NCBI RefSeq assembly: GCF_014133895.1
Contig: NC_050728.1
Span: forward strand, 310,001-374,000
Direction of reading: 5' to 3'
DNA length: 64,000 nucleotides
Source: Torulaspora globosa
Lineage: Eukaryota > Ascomycota > Saccharomycetes > Saccharomycetales > Saccharomycetaceae
The notes under the pieces are model-generated. The model saw nothing but the letters and a program-made list of their open reading frames with translations, was not told the DNA's origin and ran no database searches. Every line of letters starts with the position of its first letter. Positions within the stretch are counted from its first letter, which is position 1. Both the position numbers and the translations under genes were made by a program. This document shows, one piece after another, positions 44,285-54,570 of this stretch.

Positions 44285-46006
44285 ATGATGAGTGGAAGCT
44301 TTAAGAAGCAGAGTGAGGTGAAGTTGCAGCAAGTGGAGGGCGACGAATTGGAAAGCCTTCCGACCAACGGGGGTGTTGCAATGGTGAAGAATGACTACGA
44401 GGAGGGGCTGTTGGAAGATAACGATAATGTGCCGAAAACGCAATATATACATTCGACGCAGACTTTTCGGCGATTGAAGAATAGACATGTCCAATTGATA
44501 GCGATTTCTGGTGTTATAGGGACGGCGTTGTTTGTTGCGATTGGAAAAGCGCTTTACAAAGGTGGTCCCGCATCGTTATTGATAGCGTTCGCGGTATGGT
44601 CTGTTCCAATTCTGTGTATCACTGTTTCGACTGCGGAAATGGTGTGCTTCTTGCCTGTCAGTTCGCCTTTTCTAAGACTGGCAGCGAAGTGCGTGGATGA
44701 CTCCTTGGCAGTGATGGCCAATTGGAACTTTTGGTTCCTGCAATGCGTGCAAATTCCGTTTGAGATCGTGTCTGTGAACACGATCATCCACTATTGGCGT
44801 GACGACTACTCGGCAGCCATCACGTTGGTGGTGCAGATTGTGCTTTACCTGCTGATCTCGATCTGTACAGTCAAGTACTACGGAGAGCTGGAATTCTGGC
44901 TGGCCTCTTTCAAGATCCTTCTTGCCCTGGGGCTTTTCCTGTTCACCTTCATCACCATGCTGGGTGGCAATCCGAAGCATGACCGCTATGGATTCAGGTA
45001 TTGGGGAGAGACGCCCTTCAAGAAATACTACCCTGATGGGGACACATCCGCTGGTGCCGCTGTGGGCTACCTGCAAGGCTTCCTGGCTTGTCTGATCCAG
45101 GCGTCCTTCACCATCGCTGGTGGGGAATACATCTCGATGCTGGCGGGTGAAGTGGAATTGCCGCGCAAAGCAATGCCACGGGCGTTCAGGCAGGTTTTCG
45201 TAAGGCTCACGTTTCTGTTTCTGGGCAGCTGTCTCTGTGTCGGTATCGTATGTTCCTCGAACAGTCCCGACCTGACAGCGGCGATCGATGAGTCGAGGCC
45301 AGGTGCCGGTTCCTCGCCGTACGTGATCGCGATGAATAATCTCGGGATTAGAGTGCTACCTGACATCGTCAACGCAGCTTTGATAACCGCAGCCTTCTCC
45401 TCCGGTAACGCCTATACCTACTGTTCGTCCCGGACACTCTACGGTATGGCCCTGGACGGCTATGCGCCCAGCATTTTCGCCAGATGCAACAGATTCGGGG
45501 TGCCGATATATGCTGTCGGCGTTTCGCTAATATGGGGTCTAATCAGCCTTCTGCAGCTGAATGAGAACAGCGCTGTGGTGTTAAACTGGCTGATCAACCT
45601 GATAACAGCGTCGCAGCTGATCAATTTCGCCGTACTCTGCATAACGTACCTATTCTTCAGACGAGTCTACCTGCTCCAACAGAATTCGCTGCCTCCGTTG
45701 CCTTTCAAGTCCTGGTGGCAGCCTTACACTGCCATCTTCGGACTCGTCTGTGCTATCGCAATGATTCTCCTGCAAGGGTATACCGTGTTTTTCCCCAGCC
45801 TATGGAACGTCAGGGACTTTTTATTCTGCTATCTCATGGTCTTTATCGATATCGGTATCTACATTGGCTACAAGTTCCTCTGGAAGCGTGGTTTAGATAC
45901 GTTCAAGGATCCCAAAACAGTCGATTTCACGGAAGAATTAAGAGAAATAGAATTACACGAGATTGACCACTCATACGAAAAATTCCGCCACTTCCATGCA
46001 GCATAA
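44285..46006 (+). CDS. AGP2: Agp2, plasma-membrane amino-acid-permease-family regulator of carnitine/polyamine uptake
   Basis: Member of the yeast amino acid transporter (APC) family. In S. cerevisiae Agp2 is needed for carnitine and polyamine uptake and acts largely as a sensor/regulator. The 573-residue protein has a hydrophilic N-terminus of about 70 residues, then about 12 membrane spans. The first begins at LIAISGVIGTALFVAIGKAL, the family's helix-1 signature with the broken GxxG-type segment. Further landmarks are GGEYISMLAGEVELPRKAMPRAF and FSSGNAYTYCSSRTLYGMALDGYAPSIF. The length is close to the yeast protein. I use the ATG at 44285 (a second ATG follows immediately); the frame runs back to a TTG at 44174 without ATG. 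It neighbours HSL7 and CCZ1 as on chromosome II. Confidence 0.93.
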   Translation: MMSGSFKKQSEVKLQQVEGDELESLPTNGGVAMVKNDYEEGLLEDNDNVPKTQYIHSTQTFRRLKNRHVQLIAISGVIGTALFVAIGKALYKGGPASLLIAFAVWSVPILCITVSTAEMVCFLPVSSPFLRLAAKCVDDSLAVMANWNFWFLQCVQIPFEIVSVNTIIHYWRDDYSAAITLVVQIVLYLLISICTVKYYGELEFWLASFKILLALGLFLFTFITMLGGNPKHDRYGFRYWGETPFKKYYPDGDTSAGAAVGYLQGFLACLIQASFTIAGGEYISMLAGEVELPRKAMPRAFRQVFVRLTFLFLGSCLCVGIVCSSNSPDLTAAIDESRPGAGSSPYVIAMNNLGIRVLPDIVNAALITAAFSSGNAYTYCSSRTLYGMALDGYAPSIFARCNRFGVPIYAVGVSLIWGLISLLQLNENSAVVLNWLINLITASQLINFAVLCITYLFFRRVYLLQQNSLPPLPFKSWWQPYTAIFGLVCAIAMILLQGYTVFFPSLWNVRDFLFCYLMVFIDIGIYIGYKFLWKRGLDTFKDPKTVDFTEELREIELHEIDHSYEKFRHFHAA

Positions 46007-46282
46007 GAGCTCTGACTAATGTCGTGGTTACATGTAAGCACATCTAACTACATAACGCTTGAATATTACTATCGGCACTTCTTCCGCTAAAGGTCCGCAG
46101 CCAGCAGATCGCGGCGACTTTTCCAACATCAAAGCGGCGGGAAAAGCATCGCGTATAGAGCGGCGCATCCAGTTGGACGACAAAAGATAAGCTGTACCAA
46201 TTACGTGCCAGGAGCGTATCTGGCAGGTTGGTGAGCAACGTAAGCCCGATGACTCTCTTATCATAATATGTACGGCTCAATA

Positions 46283-46537
46283 TCAAACTCTTGTAATGTC
46301 TCTAAAACGTGCTGACGGCAGTCCCCAGTAGGGAGACTCGAAAAAACGCCCAGAAGTCTGATTGTGGAGAGACTTGGTGTAAATCATTCTCCTTTGATTA
46401 TCCTTGGTTCGGCCCCAGCCGAATTTCGGCACAGTATTATTGCTTCTCTGCTTGAACAGTTGTGTTTGAGCTTGAGGAGGCTTAGTATATATATTAAAGT
46501 GGTTATTGCTAGCTCCAGCGGTAGTGTTGGTTGACAT
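46283..46537 (-). CDS. Possible small protein, 84 residues, unknown
   Basis: Begins MSTNTTAGASNNHFNIYTKP and contains VPKFGWGRTKDNQRRM; rich in Asn, Thr, Gln and Arg. The composition and codons (AAG, ACC, CAA) look more protein-like than a random frame, but I recognise no family and no gene is known at this place in S. cerevisiae. Its start is only 26 bases from the oppositely oriented ATG at 46564, so both frames are unlikely to have normal promoters. Either this or the next entry may be a shadow. Confidence 0.35.
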   Translation of the reverse strand: MSTNTTAGASNNHFNIYTKPPQAQTQLFKQRSNNTVPKFGWGRTKDNQRRMIYTKSLHNQTSGRFFESPYWGLPSARFRDITRV

Positions 46538-46563
46538 GATCGAACGAATCTAGCACTTTTGAC

Positions 46564-47007
46564 ATGAAGGCAGTTTGTAGGCGCAATGGATTGAAGCGGT
46601 ATAGATGCCAAAAACATAGCTGTGGAGAAGAGCGCGAATTGTATGACAGATCGACGATCCAGAAACTAACGGAGATCTTCGATTTCGATTATCCTGCGAG
46701 CAAGGAGGTGTTGCAAGCAAAGCAGCTCTTCGGGAGCGATTCGGGCGGCTCGAGATACGATTGCAGTCAATGCAGTGGAAATTCTGTTCCAGATGAATTG
46801 CAGTATACTCCTTTGGAGACGTTCAGCAGCCCGTCTTACCCACTTTCGCTGCCGCCACCAGGATCAGACGAGGATATCCAACCTGTTCCATCGGAAAGGC
46901 GACATGAGAACTTGCGGTCTCTCCAGGAGTACGTTTCCGCGTTCGTGAGCGCCGAAAGGCGGTTACTATTGCATGATCTGCTTTCTGGCGACATCTATGA
47001 TAGCTGA
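46564..47007 (+). CDS. Possible Cys-containing protein, 147 residues, unknown
   Basis: Begins MKAVCRRNGLKRYRCQKHSC, with a later CSQC pair near residue 63, so a zinc-binding site is conceivable (C5, C15, C20, C63, C66). A Ser/Pro-rich middle (SSPSYPLSLPPPGSDED) is followed by a helical end (RSLQEYVSAFVSAERRLLLHDLL). I recognise no family. A TATATATA sequence lies about 70 bases upstream, inside the opposite small frame. It ends 21 bases before the CCZ1 stop, convergent with it. It occupies the AGP2-CCZ1 interval, where S. cerevisiae has no gene. Its length and low-repeat composition make it the better candidate of the two. Confidence 0.45.
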   Translation: MKAVCRRNGLKRYRCQKHSCGEERELYDRSTIQKLTEIFDFDYPASKEVLQAKQLFGSDSGGSRYDCSQCSGNSVPDELQYTPLETFSSPSYPLSLPPPGSDEDIQPVPSERRHENLRSLQEYVSAFVSAERRLLLHDLLSGDIYDS

Positions 47008-47028
47008 CAGCCTGGAACGCGATTGCAT

Positions 47029-48933
47029 TTAACCTAGAACCTTACCAAAGTCGCTTAGCCGCTTGTGGCTCTCGAAATCTTCCCTGTGCTCGAACCAGTT
47101 CCTGATCACCACGGAAACACTCTCATCGTCCTGCTTTATATAACATAGCAATCCGTTGTTTAATTTTGATAGCCGTTCTTCGACAAGACCGCACGCTCTG
47201 TTCGAGTTTTTTATGCTTGTCAGGAATTGTATTGTTTGTACTTGTAGCCCCCATAGCTTTTCCTGGGTCATACCATCCAAGAAATTCTCATATCTTCTGT
47301 CGAAGTGCGGATATTGTTCCTCAGCCACATTCTGATTAGTTTTGTCGTTTCTGAAACCCAGAAGACTGCCCATGATGTCGAGACCCCACGGATTGCGGTT
47401 AGCGTCCTGAAGCTCAGATGCATCTTGGGAGTTTAACCCAAAAAGATGATCAACGCCATCGACCACTAGCTTCATTGGATTTGAGCCGCGATTGTCGCTC
47501 TTTGAATCGAACCAAGCTGGAACCGAGCATTTAATCTCTTTTGTGATCTTGCTATAAGTAGTGTATGCGAACGATTCCCGCTTTGATGGACCTTTCGCCT
47601 TCGATTCAGCGTGTTGAAAGGCTGTCTCGTAAAATCGAGTTATACTCTCGCGGAACTTATAACTCAGGTCCTCTAAGTACTGCGAATCCCAAATCTTGGC
47701 GAACTCAGGCTCGCAGACTGTAACGACAAGCACGTCATCATAAAACCAAAAGAGCAAATTAAAACTTCTCAAGTGACCATCACTCGATTCGTACACCACC
47801 TTCTTCACTCTGTAGCTCATCGGCAGCATCCCGGAGCAGAGAGGAGAGATGAGGTAGCCGCACCGAGACCTCTGGCGGTCATTTTCACGCTCCCGCGAGG
47901 CGTTGTGGTCCCATCTAGGGACATAGTCCATAATTAGCGACATACTTTTGGAGATTCCTGTCGTGCTTCCCACCTCATGTACCGCGTCATAAGCAAATGA
48001 TAGCGGCAGCATTAAATTATGGAGAAGTGCCCTCCCCTGTGCCTGTAGGTTACTTGGCGCGGCAGAGCTAAGCTCTGTCGAGTTGTCGGCCGCATTCTCG
48101 ACTCCGTCGCTGCCCGATGGCGCTTCTTCATAATGAGCATTCCCTGCCAAAACGTGGCTCGAGAGGTCCCCATGGACTGCATGCAGATGATAGATCCAGT
48201 TGGATAGCTGCGTAACAATGCTGATGTCGTCAGAAAAGTGTCTTACCAGGCCGTAAGTCTTGTATCCCAGCCTTCGGCCTGCGAACTGCGCGTTTTGGTC
48301 GTTATAGCTTGGAAGATGGTACACCAAGACGTCCTTTACCGCCATATAGTTTTCCGGCGCAAGCAAGATGTTCTGATTAATCAAAGACTCCCACGATTCT
48401 CCACTGCTGTCAAACTCAAGTTGCGAAACCTTACACCCATCGGGCCACAATCCAGCGATCCCTCGTCGTACAATAGTCTCCGGCTTCAACTGTATGTGAT
48501 GCCAGAACGGGACGATCTGCTCATTCAGTAGATCTGTCAACTCGCCCATATCTTCGAATCGAGAGAACGGCCCGTAGTGTAGCACAAATATCTGGTAGCA
48601 GTACCACAGCTGCGACACATAGAGCTCATGAGGGATCGCCGGGCTCATTCTGCCTTCCTCCGTAGAGACGCAAAGACTGATAAAGAACCGGCATTCCACC
48701 TTTATGATCAGTATAACTTCCTTATGCAGCTCAACCACTTTTTCCTGCCTTTCTCCCATGCCACCAAATGAGTCGGTAAGAGACCAGATCCCCTGTATCA
48801 TTCCAATCCTTCCTAGCTTCTCATTCAATGTGATCTCCAGATCTTCAAACGAATGGTACAACAGCAGCTGCTTGTGGACCTCATCCTCGCCATCGCTCTG
48901 ACTCGGGTCAAAGACAGTGACATATTGCAACAT
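47029..48933 (-). CDS. CCZ1: Ccz1, subunit of the Mon1-Ccz1 GEF for Ypt7 (Rab7)
   Basis: With Mon1 it activates the Rab GTPase Ypt7 on late endosomes, vacuoles and autophagosomes. The 634-residue protein starts MLQYVTVFDPSQSDGEDEVHKQLLLYHSF, the typical Ccz1 longin-domain opening, followed by LNEKLGRIGMIQGIWSLTDSF (about 40-60). Later blocks (RRGIAGLWPDGC, PMSYRVKKVVYESSDGHLRSFNLLFWFYDD) also fit. It is somewhat shorter than S. cerevisiae Ccz1. I use the ATG at 48933; the frame continues to a TTG at 48963 without support. Order AGP2-CCZ1 and opposite strands match YBR132C-YBR131W. The neighbouring SRP54 is divergent, 230 bases away. Confidence 0.88.
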   Translation of the reverse strand: MLQYVTVFDPSQSDGEDEVHKQLLLYHSFEDLEITLNEKLGRIGMIQGIWSLTDSFGGMGERQEKVVELHKEVILIIKVECRFFISLCVSTEEGRMSPAIPHELYVSQLWYCYQIFVLHYGPFSRFEDMGELTDLLNEQIVPFWHHIQLKPETIVRRGIAGLWPDGCKVSQLEFDSSGESWESLINQNILLAPENYMAVKDVLVYHLPSYNDQNAQFAGRRLGYKTYGLVRHFSDDISIVTQLSNWIYHLHAVHGDLSSHVLAGNAHYEEAPSGSDGVENAADNSTELSSAAPSNLQAQGRALLHNLMLPLSFAYDAVHEVGSTTGISKSMSLIMDYVPRWDHNASRERENDRQRSRCGYLISPLCSGMLPMSYRVKKVVYESSDGHLRSFNLLFWFYDDVLVVTVCEPEFAKIWDSQYLEDLSYKFRESITRFYETAFQHAESKAKGPSKRESFAYTTYSKITKEIKCSVPAWFDSKSDNRGSNPMKLVVDGVDHLFGLNSQDASELQDANRNPWGLDIMGSLLGFRNDKTNQNVAEEQYPHFDRRYENFLDGMTQEKLWGLQVQTIQFLTSIKNSNRACGLVEERLSKLNNGLLCYIKQDDESVSVVIRNWFEHREDFESHKRLSDFGKVLG

Positions 48934-49163
48934 AACCAACTTCACCGGATATCCCGCCCCCAACCAGCGATGCTCACAAACCCTGAGCCTTCATAGCACT
49001 TGTATCTTGAGCTTATAGCAGTCGTATCTTCGTTTGGCATGAGCTGCTTTCTTGGTTAAGCAGCTGGTAAGGCTCTCTCATTAAAAAATTGCACGTATAG
49101 ACGATTAAACCTATCAGTTGGTAGTAGTAAGGTCAAGGATATTCATCGGTTGGCAGCTCGAAG

Positions 49164-50759
49164 ATGGTTTTGGCAGACTTGGGGAAGCGGATTAATAGTG
49201 CTGTCAACGGGGCGCTCTCTAACAGTCAGGATGATTATGCCACTACAGTTGATCATATGCTGAAGGCGATTGTGACGGCGTTGTTGGAGTCAGATGTGAA
49301 TATCAGACTGGTTTCTAAGCTGAGGAATAATTTGAAAAGCAAGCTTATAGATTCCAAGAGTGATGGCAGGTCAGTTTCGAACGGTCAAACCAAAAAGGTG
49401 ATTCAAAAGGCTGTCTTTGATGAGCTGTGCGATCTTGTGGACTGTAAAGTGGACGAACCTTTCCAGCCTAAGAAGAAGAAGTGCAACGTGATCATGTTTG
49501 TGGGTTTGCAGGGCTCTGGTAAGACAACATCTTGTACTAAGCTTGCCGTTTACTACTCGAGAAGAGGATATAAGGTGGGCCTTATATGTGCGGATACGTT
49601 CCGTGCCGGTGCCTTTGACCAATTGAAACAGAACGCGATCAAGGCTCACATCCCATTCTATGGCTCTTATACGGAAACCAATCCGGTGAAAGTGGCAGCG
49701 GAGGGTGTGGCGAAGTTTAAGAAGGAAAAGTTTGAGATCATTATTGTGGATACTTCTGGTAGACACCAACAGGAACAGGCGCTGTTCCAGGAGATGGTCG
49801 AGATATCGAATGTTGTGAAGCCAAACCAAACGATCATGGTTCTTGACGCGTCTATTGGTCAAGCAGCGGAGCAACAGTCGAAGGCGTTTAAGGAGTCAGC
49901 AGACTTTGGTGCTATCATATTGACGAAAATGGACGGCCACGCTAAGGGTGGTGGTGCCATATCGGCGGTGGCGGCAACCAACACACCGATTATTTTCATC
50001 GGTACTGGTGAACACATGCACGACTTGGAGAAATTCTCACCGAAGTCTTTTGTATCCAAGCTGCTGGGGATCGGCGACATCGAAAGTTTATTAGAACAGT
50101 TCCAGACTGTCTCGAATAAGGAAGATACTAAGGCAACAATGGAAAATCTCCAACAGGGCAAATTTACTTTGCTGGATTTCAAGAAGCAGATGCAGACAAT
50201 CATGAAAATGGGGCCACTATCGAATATAGCACAGATGATCCCCGGAATGGGAAATATGATGAGCCAGGTGGGAGAGGAGGAAACTTCGAAAAAGATGAAA
50301 AAAATGATTTATGTACTAGATTCTATGACCAAAGAGGAACTGGAGTCCGATGGGCGGCTGTTTATTGACCAGCCAAGTCGCATGGTGAGAGTGGCCGCAG
50401 GTTCAGGGACTTCTGTCTTCGAAGTGGAAATGATCCTAATGCAACAACAAATGATGGCCAGGATGGCACAATCAACCAAAGCTGCTCAGCAGAGTGGAAA
50501 CATGCCTGGAATGCCCGGAATGCCCGGCATGCCCGGAATGCCAAAAATACCTGGCATGCCTAGAATGACGCCACAAATGATGCAACAGGCGCAACAGAGA
50601 TTGAAACAAAATCCCAGTCTGATGAAAAATATGCAGAATATGATGGGAGGAAGCGGTTTCCCTGGCGCAGGCGGTATGCCGGACATGAATGAAATGATGA
50701 AGATGATGCAAGATCCTCAGATGCAACAGATGGCCAGGCAGTTCGGCATGGGCATATGA
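49164..50759 (+). CDS. SRP54: Srp54, signal recognition particle GTPase
   Basis: GTPase that binds signal sequences and the SRP receptor in co-translational ER targeting. The 531 residues comprise an N domain (1-90) and a G domain with all motifs: G1 [10 protein letters not shown] near residue 113, the [13 protein letters not shown] insertion-box region near 143, G3 DTSGR near 195, and G4 [10 protein letters not shown] near 253. The methionine-rich M domain runs from about 300 to the end, with the SRP-RNA-binding stretch near [21 protein letters not shown]. Four near-exact copies of Met-Pro-Gly lie at about 447-458. The length equals yeast within ten residues. The ATG at 49164 gives the usual [10 protein letters not shown] start. 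Confidence 0.97.
   Translation: MVLADLGKRINSAVNGALSNSQDDYATTVDHMLKAIVTALLESDVNIRLVSKLRNNLKSKLIDSKSDGRSVSNGQTKKVIQKAVFDELCDLVDCKVDEPFQPKKKKCNVIMFVGLQGSGKTTSCTKLAVYYSRRGYKVGLICADTFRAGAFDQLKQNAIKAHIPFYGSYTETNPVKVAAEGVAKFKKEKFEIIIVDTSGRHQQEQALFQEMVEISNVVKPNQTIMVLDASIGQAAEQQSKAFKESADFGAIILTKMDGHAKGGGAISAVAATNTPIIFIGTGEHMHDLEKFSPKSFVSKLLGIGDIESLLEQFQTVSNKEDTKATMENLQQGKFTLLDFKKQMQTIMKMGPLSNIAQMIPGMGNMMSQVGEEETSKKMKKMIYVLDSMTKEELESDGRLFIDQPSRMVRVAAGSGTSVFEVEMILMQQQMMARMAQSTKAAQQSGNMPGMPGMPGMPGMPKIPGMPRMTPQMMQQAQQRLKQNPSLMKNMQNMMGGSGFPGAGGMPDMNEMMKMMQDPQMQQMARQFGMGI
50502..50537 (+). repeat. 9-bp coding repeat in the SRP54 M domain
   Basis: Four copies of ATGCCCGGA with minor base changes encode Met-Pro-Gly tripeptides. 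Copy number is likely to vary between strains without frame loss. Confidence 0.85.
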
Positions 50760-50960
50760 GTTCCTTTGTCACGGCGGATATGCTGTTCTTCAACGAGTGT
50801 TTGTACACTAGATATTTAAAATCGTAGAAGAAAGACACTGTAGCACGAGAGAAGAACGACAAACTCATTAAATCATTGTGTAAATCTAGAATATGATAAA
50901 CGAAGATTACTACTAACTATTCCGCGCCTTTGCCAACTGCGCAGTGTAACGTATGCCACT

Positions 50961-52031
50961 CTATTTTTTTTTCTTGTCAGTTTTGGATCTATCTTTATCA
51001 ACTTTAGGTAGATTATCTAGGGACACGGTGCCAGAGGCAATGAGTTGTGGATCAACGATCTTATCTCTATGCTCGTAGAGAATCTTGTAACCTGACTTGA
51101 TGGTACCCTCGGTGACCTGTAAAATTTTCCCTACTTTTGCTGCTGAAACAGGCAGTTTGAATAGTAAGATGTTCAAATAGATCGACACAACAGCAATAGT
51201 GATAGGAGATTTACCTGCAATTTCTTCGATCTCCTTGCACTTCTTTGCCGTATACTCTGCAGCCGTTGTAACCTGCATTGGAAGACCCAAGTGCGAACAG
51301 AATCTTGGTATATAGGTTAAATTCTGCGCTCCGCTCATATTATCTGTGTCGATTTTAATAAATCCGTCGGAACTCTTCTCCCTCAGGATGCCCCTCATAA
51401 TAGCCAGAGTCTTAAAAAACTCCTTCGTCTTGACGTGAATTATCGACTGGATCTCTTTGAAAGTTCTCGCCACCGAAGCACGCCTGCAGCCGAAGTGGAT
51501 CGCAGCTGCCATTATACTCTCTGCAGACTTACCTTTCAGCGCCTTCTCGTCATGACAAAGTTTGTAAGCTTCCTTGGCACAATCTTTGACAATCTTGGGC
51601 AGTTCTGCAGCGTCACATAGCATGGTGATTTTTGCAAACACAGCTTGCAACTCGTTGTCCTTTTTATCCATAACATTTTTCCCCTGTGCCCTGTTCAGGT
51701 CCCTAGTAGCACGAAGATCACCCCCCTCACCTTGTCCTATCCTAGTCGACAAGCTGTTACCATCCAGTAAAGGATTGGAAGCCTCACCAACACGACTAGG
51801 ATCATCACCGTTCTGATCATCGTTCGAGAAAGTACGCCACTCAGACCGAGTGTCAACCAACCTATCTGACAAAACAAGCCCGCACAAAGCACAAACGATA
51901 TCTCCCTCGCTGAACCTTTCTGCCACTTTCGGTGGATAAACCCTGCATTCTGGGCAAGTTAGCACTATATTCAGGTTGGGACCTCTCTTACTGTTTCTTT
52001 CACGAGCTAACACTGATGCAGGAGCCGACAT
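50961..52031 (-). CDS. SUA7: Sua7, transcription factor TFIIB
   Basis: General RNA polymerase II initiation factor that bridges TBP and polymerase and sets the start site. The 356-residue protein has a zinc ribbon with Cys26, Cys29, Cys47, Cys50 ([10 protein letters not shown] to CALCGLVL). The B-reader/linker region follows ([25 protein letters not shown], Glu/Arg positions intact). Two cyclin-like repeats lie at about 140-225 ([26 protein letters not shown]) and about 245-330 ([25 protein letters not shown]). A Lys-rich tail ends it. The ATG at 52031 is used; the frame extends 25 codons upstream only to a TTG. The short N-terminus differs from yeast, where the start is MMTRESID; this part is variable. 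Confidence 0.96.
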   Translation of the reverse strand: MSAPASVLARERNSKRGPNLNIVLTCPECRVYPPKVAERFSEGDIVCALCGLVLSDRLVDTRSEWRTFSNDDQNGDDPSRVGEASNPLLDGNSLSTRIGQGEGGDLRATRDLNRAQGKNVMDKKDNELQAVFAKITMLCDAAELPKIVKDCAKEAYKLCHDEKALKGKSAESIMAAAIHFGCRRASVARTFKEIQSIIHVKTKEFFKTLAIMRGILREKSSDGFIKIDTDNMSGAQNLTYIPRFCSHLGLPMQVTTAAEYTAKKCKEIEEIAGKSPITIAVVSIYLNILLFKLPVSAAKVGKILQVTEGTIKSGYKILYEHRDKIVDPQLIASGTVSLDNLPKVDKDRSKTDKKKK

Positions 52032-52909
52032 CTTGGACAACAGTTCCTTGTTGTGCTGACCGATGATCTTGTTGAGAGAACGATCAATCGAGGGTCCTGC
52101 TGACAAGTCCCACGCTTTTATTTGATCGATTCTTCACCTTTTCATGTGAAGAGCTGATTTGTCAGATTTTCCTACCTTGCTTTTCTCTTCACCTTACTAG
52201 ACAACTTGACGAAATATGGCCATCGCGACTCAAAACGACATATCCAGAGCGATCGAAGCCGTCTGGTGCTGGCTAGGCCACTAAACCAACTTCTCTTGCT
52301 GTGGGTTTCCTCGTAGCGCTTTCAACGGGCTCCGTAGCAGCTCTTTTGGTGCCGTTACGGTCGAAACAACTTGATCCGCTGCCTAGGTGCAGACACAAGT
52401 CCTCTTTGGAGCTTATTCGATTTGAATCAGTGGCGTGCTGATATGCGTCCTCGCGAGAGCTCTGAGGCGGCCGTCCAGGCCTTGGGTGAGCCCTTTGGAA
52501 GCGAAACACCAATGCCACTCATTTATCTCGGCGAGAGACTCAAATGATGACGCCTTCGGACTGCGTGTGCCCAGGATGGCCGGTGCTGGGCCCTATGTGC
52601 GCCGGAAGCAACAGTTTGTGTAGAAGTGCAACTGCACAGCAGTTTCCGATGCTGTAAACTGGCGAAACATCGGATTCTTGCGGGAGAAATCGTGGGCAGG
52701 TGCTCCCCAATGGCCGTGGGACCTCAAGCATAGCTCAATGGACTGGCAACGGACTGGTTTGAGCTTATAGGGCGTTTTCACGTGATGGATGCTGTTCATC
52801 AAGTGGAATAAGAGCGAAACTTCACTGTAATCTTGCGATGATCTAGTGAATGCTAAGCTGAATAGCATCCTTGAGAGCTTTCTACGCTAGTTGGCAGATT
52901 GGTAGGTAT
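52032..52909. other. SUA7-SHE3 divergent spacer
   Basis: 878 bases with only short, unconvincing frames: a 22-codon + frame at 52216-52284 and minus-strand frames at 52273-52518 and 52593-52868. A CACGTG element lies at 52779-52786. No tRNA, repeat or snoRNA was recognised. Confidence 0.5.
52779..52786. promoter_or_regulatory. TCACGTGA palindromic E-box upstream of SHE3
   Basis: TCACGTGA is a perfect 8-bp palindrome of Cbf1/Pho4 type, 124 bases before the SHE3 ATG. Confidence 0.5.
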
Positions 52910-54199
52910 ATGTTGGAAATGGGAGACTGTGAGAATGAATACAATGGCTCGCCAGTGGCTGCCGTTGGCCCAGAGATCCGATCTCCGCTGAAATCGCCTG
53001 CAAGAACGCCCAAGCTGAAGACACCAGGAGCATCAGCCGCTAAGCTGGCTCCGAATCATACAATCTTCATGGCCAATATCGACAGTTCGCCCAGTAGGCG
53101 AAAAGAAGATCGCAATAATGGAGGCGGCTCGTCATCGACAAGAGTTATAGAGAACTTACACGATCAGATTGATACCTTGACCAGCACGAATTTGCAACTC
53201 ACGCTGCAGTCGAATAACCTTCTGAGTAGATTGGAGGCGGCACAGCAACGAGAAGCCAAATTACTGGAGACTACAGCCTCTTTGAGACATGAGAACGAGA
53301 ATGTTGCGTCTATGTTGAACAGGAAGTCCAGGAAGTTGAAGGATTTGGAAGACGATTTTGTCAAATTAGATGAGAAATACAATAGCTTATTGAAGGATAA
53401 GGCAGATTTAGAGGATAGAGTTCGAGATACATCCGAGAAAGAGAGTAAACTAAAGCAGGAGATCGAAATGGTGAAAGCTCAGTATGATGCTTTGGTAGAC
53501 TCTCAGGATTACTACAGAAAGCACTACACTTCAGAGTTGGACACGTTGAGAGGGCAGCTAGATTTACTTAAACAAGAGCAAAGGCGCCGTCTCGAGCAGT
53601 CTAAGGCGGAGGAAGCTCTTCTAGATACAAAGCTCTCGGAATTTGAGACGAAATGCGAGAACTGGAAAGGATTGGACGATGCTCGATTGTCGCATTTGGA
53701 GAGTAAATGTAACGATATTGTGAGCCAGTTGGACCTTCCCGCATGGATTAACCTTTATAAGGAAAGTAAGAACATGCTTCTGAAGTGTGGGCAGGAAATG
53801 AATATCAAAATTCCAGAAGATCTCGAGCGGACTATGCAAGACCCCAGCATGACGTCGCTGGAACTCACATCCCAGCAACGAAATGTCTCTCCAGGCTTGT
53901 CACTCAAGATGGCTAAAGTCAGAAGTGGGAGATCAACTACCTCGCCTAACGTTAACACATTCTCAAATGCTCCTCACGCGAAAAGAAGCAGCTTCTATGG
54001 CGGTGCAAAACAGATACCTCAGTCAGTAACGGGCTCTTTACCAGGGCTCAAGAGGTCGTCGTCGAGGCGGAAGAACAGCGGGAGAGCAGAACAGATCAAT
54101 TCTTCTGCTGAGGCATCGCCGGTATTGCGACAGGCCTCTCGAAATGCATCGTCACCATCACCAAGGATGGTATCGCAGGCAACCTTCCGGAAAAGCTGA
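52910..54199 (+). CDS. SHE3: She3, adaptor linking mRNA cargo (She2) to myosin Myo4
   Basis: Coiled-coil adaptor of the ASH1-mRNA transport machinery. In S. cerevisiae its N-terminal coil binds Myo4 and its C-terminal part binds She2 and RNA. The 429-residue protein has a basic, Pro-rich start (RSPLKSPARTPKLKTPGAS), a long heptad coiled coil at about residues 75-245 (NLQLTLQSNNLLSRLEAAQ, MLNRKSRKLKDLEDDFVKLDE), and a Ser/Arg/Lys-rich disordered C-terminal third (KRSSSRRKNSGRAEQ). The length is nearly that of yeast She3. ATGs at 52910 and 52919 are both possible. In species without a second myosin V gene the same protein is expected to work with the single class V myosin. Position matches YBR130C next to CCZ1. 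Confidence 0.88.
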   Translation: MLEMGDCENEYNGSPVAAVGPEIRSPLKSPARTPKLKTPGASAAKLAPNHTIFMANIDSSPSRRKEDRNNGGGSSSTRVIENLHDQIDTLTSTNLQLTLQSNNLLSRLEAAQQREAKLLETTASLRHENENVASMLNRKSRKLKDLEDDFVKLDEKYNSLLKDKADLEDRVRDTSEKESKLKQEIEMVKAQYDALVDSQDYYRKHYTSELDTLRGQLDLLKQEQRRRLEQSKAEEALLDTKLSEFETKCENWKGLDDARLSHLESKCNDIVSQLDLPAWINLYKESKNMLLKCGQEMNIKIPEDLERTMQDPSMTSLELTSQQRNVSPGLSLKMAKVRSGRSTTSPNVNTFSNAPHAKRSSFYGGAKQIPQSVTGSLPGLKRSSSRRKNSGRAEQINSSAEASPVLRQASRNASSPSPRMVSQATFRKS

Positions 54200-54570
54200 T
54201 TCATAGAGCTACTTGTGTCATCCAGCAATCCGTTGGCAGAGTCTCTACTAGCATGTGTTTGCTAGGCAGAAATAAACTGGTCAATCGTCACGACTAATCA
54301 TGTTATTCGTTAGTTAGTTGTATAAGAGGCTCTAAATGTGCATAGAATATGACGTTTATGTAGTTTGCTAGTTTCCTCCAGAACTGGCTACTACACCGGC
54401 AACCAGCCCAGCTTCATCGTCAGATCGCCGATACCAAAATGGCCGAACTAGGAAGGTCCAAGGTTTCGCTTTCAACGCTTTTGCTCAAATGCATCTACAC
54501 CAGGTAAGCTCTTGAAGCTCTAATAATTGACCATCAGGGAAGTGAAAATAATCTATTATTGAAGAGGTGA
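54200..54570. other. SHE3-ASA1 spacer with a small upstream ORF
   Basis: 371 bases. A 22-codon frame (ATG at 54439, TAA at 54505-54507, begins MAELGRSKVSLSTLLLKC) lies 63 bases before ASA1 and may be a uORF in its leader. Nothing else was recognised. Confidence 0.4.

Noticed and set aside
50911..50943. TACTAAC followed by CAG on the plus strand after SRP54
   Set aside because: No GTATGT donor upstream and the downstream sequence is the antisense of SUA7; taken as chance.
52032..52106. Longer N-terminus for SUA7 starting at TTG
   Set aside because: No ATG; the extra 25 residues have no match in TFIIB. The same reasoning moved the starts of COG4, FHL1, SLX9, LEC1, NVJ2, MEC1, AGP2, CCZ1, SHE3 and VMA2.
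52273..52868. Minus-strand frames of 81 and 91 codons in the SUA7-SHE3 spacer
   Set aside because: Composition is not protein-like, there is no recognised family and no promoter signals.
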